From assembly GCA_963922935.1 (NCBI GenBank), contig CAWUKE010000034.1, positions 1 through 15,375 on the forward strand: DNA of 15,375 nt. Reading direction: 5' to 3'. The stretch is from Litorimonas sp963922935. GTDB lineage: Bacteria; Pseudomonadota; Alphaproteobacteria; Caulobacterales; Maricaulaceae. This document shows, piece after piece, positions 14,420-15,375 of the stretch (the stretch's first letter is position 1; every line of letters starts with the position of its first letter). The notes under the pieces are model-generated. The model made no database searches. It was given only the letters and a program-made list of their open reading frames with translations, and had not been told where the DNA came from. Both the position numbers and the translations under genes were made by a program.

Positions 14420-14757
14420 TGCGGATCGTCGTCCTTATATTCTTTGGCGTAATCCTGCGCAGACTGAAAAGCGGACTCGAACGCTTCATCCGCTAGAGAC
14501 GGTTCAAAAGGCGGTGTCTTAAATCCTTCTTGAAGGCTCTGCATTTCTCGCGCAGCGTCATCCCACTGCTCCGCACTACGGATGTCTGTTGGGACGGGCC
14601 GCAATTCTTCAGCCTGCATATAATCCTTATCAAGATCGCCCAGATTATCGCGGAAATCAGCGAGGTTCTGGCCCAAATCTGGTATCTCAACGGTTGCGCA
14701 GGCTGGTAAGAGGCCAGCCATGAGTAAAAGTGTGAGGCTGCGCATAAAACGACTCAT
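14416..14757 (-). CDS. Small predicted lipoprotein of unknown function
   Basis: This gene encodes 113 residues from the preferred ATG. A signal peptide with two Arg residues (MSRFMRSLTLLLMAGLLPAC) ends in a lipobox with Cys20. The mature 94 residues are acidic and mostly helix-friendly (about 40-60 NLADFRDNLGDLDKDY, then a Glu/Asp/Gln-rich region), with no cysteine beyond the lipid-bearing one. I do not recognise the family. The start is uncertain. An ATG at 14814 would add 19 hydrophilic residues before the signal, and an ATG at 14745 would trim four. Neither has a strong ribosome site. The stop overlaps the aminotransferase start (ATGA), so the two are probably translated together, although a link between a lipoprotein and a cytoplasmic transaminase is not obvious. 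Confidence 0.75.
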   Translation of the reverse strand: MSRFMRSLTLLLMAGLLPACATVEIPDLGQNLADFRDNLGDLDKDYMQAEELRPVPTDIRSAEQWDDAAREMQSLQEGFKTPPFEPSLADEAFESAFQSAQDYAKEYKDDDPQ

Positions 14758-14829
14758 AGCGCTTACATGACGCAGATTTACGGCCGGGTCATGTGAAAGT
14801 TCGGGCAAAATCATGAAAAGCTGTGTCCC

Positions 14830-15375
14830 TTATGGAAACAACGCCCCTTGGGTCAGGCCCAGCGTTTCATTCCACCCTTGCGTCAAATTATAATTCTGCA
14901 CCGCTTGCCCGCTGGACCCCTTCGCCAAATTGTCGATAACCGAGATGATAATCGCCCGCTCGGGCGCGCGGTCTGCAAAGACCCCAATCCGGGCCTGATT
15001 GCTACCCCGAACGTGACGCGTTTGCGGCACCTCACCGGGTGCCATGACGTGCACGAATGGATCATTCGCGTAGCGTTCCTGATAGGTTTTCCGGACAGTC
15101 TTAGCAGTTTGTCCTTCAGCTAAGCCTACATAACAGGTGGCTATCATACCCCGGTTCATCGGTAAGAGGTGCGGGGTAAAGCTGATAGTTTGCGTGTAAC
15201 CCCGCAGCCCTAATTCTTGTTCGATTTCAGGGGCATGACGATGTGTTCCTAAAGCGTAAGGATGCGCACCATCTTCCAACTCAGAGAAAGCCAGAGCCAA
15301 GCTCGCTTTCCGTCCTGCACCCGTGATGCCAGATTTTGCATCAATAATAAACGGCGTGTCGTTAAACAGGCCGGC
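14830..15375 (-). CDS. argC: N-acetyl-gamma-glutamyl-phosphate reductase, C-terminal part (5' end outside window)
   Basis: The frame is open to the window edge, giving 181 residues of the C-terminal portion. ArgC reduces N-acetylglutamyl phosphate to the semialdehyde, the third step of arginine synthesis, using NADPH. Seen: IIDAKSGITGAGRKA just inside the edge, the conserved HLLPMNRGMIAT segment that holds the catalytic-site His region of this family, VHVMAPGEVPQTRHVRGSNQARIG, and the closing DNLAKGSSGQAVQNYNL. The catalytic Cys and the NADP-binding N terminus lie beyond the window. The TTG at 15300 is an internal codon. The gene is followed by 72 bases and then the small lipoprotein on the same strand. 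Confidence 0.95.
   Translation of the reverse strand, partial: AGLFNDTPFIIDAKSGITGAGRKASLALAFSELEDGAHPYALGTHRHAPEIEQELGLRGYTQTISFTPHLLPMNRGMIATCYVGLAEGQTAKTVRKTYQERYANDPFVHVMAPGEVPQTRHVRGSNQARIGVFADRAPERAIIISVIDNLAKGSSGQAVQNYNLTQGWNETLGLTQGALFP

Noticed and set aside
14758..14814. Upstream ATG (14814) for the small lipoprotein
   Set aside because: It would put 19 hydrophilic residues ahead of a well-formed lipoprotein signal. I kept 14757 but the start is not certain.

Overview
The window looks like chromosomal core sequence from a free-living alphaproteobacterium of moderate GC. A member of the Hyphomonadales/Maricaulales/Robiginitomaculaceae type is the best guess. The evidence is the NDUFS4-like accessory subunit of respiratory complex I, class II fructose-bisphosphatase (glpX) placed directly before recJ next to an AlaC/DapL-like aminotransferase, the recG/DUF502 neighbourhood, and alphaproteobacterial-type tRNA-Arg, tRNA-Pro and tRNA-Glu genes. 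I see no insertion sequence, prophage, CRISPR array or integrase, and no stretch over 300 bases lacks a gene.

Left part (1-6971): the 3' end of recG (+) meets a DUF502 membrane-protein gene (-) tail to tail, and the two share the bases of a CTAG stop. Next, on +, comes a membrane-anchored DUF3089 alpha/beta-hydrolase whose nucleophile is Asn instead of Ser. A tight sulfur operon follows: cysK, a two-domain 3-mercaptopyruvate-sulfurtransferase-like rhodanese, and metC, joined by ATGA stop/start overlaps. A glucuronoyl-esterase-like (CE15-like) lipoprotein gene starts inside the end of metC. The operon combines cysteine synthesis, cystathionine cleavage and sulfane-sulfur transfer.

Middle part (7002-10309), all on -: three single tRNA genes (Arg-UCU, Pro-UGG, Glu-UUC) alternate with an NDUFS4-like complex I subunit gene, a HerA-like hexameric ATPase gene and a secreted DUF192 protein gene. 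In all three tRNAs the 5' flank is complementary to the encoded CCA tail plus the 3' flank, and a T-rich run follows. For Pro and Glu a plausible sigma70-type promoter puts the transcript start almost exactly at the pairing arm.

Right part (10422-15375), all on -: read in transcription order this is argC (5' end outside the window), a small lipoprotein, an AlaC/DapL-like aminotransferase, glpX and recJ. Lipoprotein/aminotransferase and glpX/recJ each overlap by ATGA. In many alphaproteobacteria a homoserine dehydrogenase gene (hom) lies between this aminotransferase and glpX. Here only 48 bases separate them.

No clear new multi-gene system is present. The best leads are the shared tRNA flank architecture, the catalytically altered DUF3089 protein and the three-enzyme sulfur operon.
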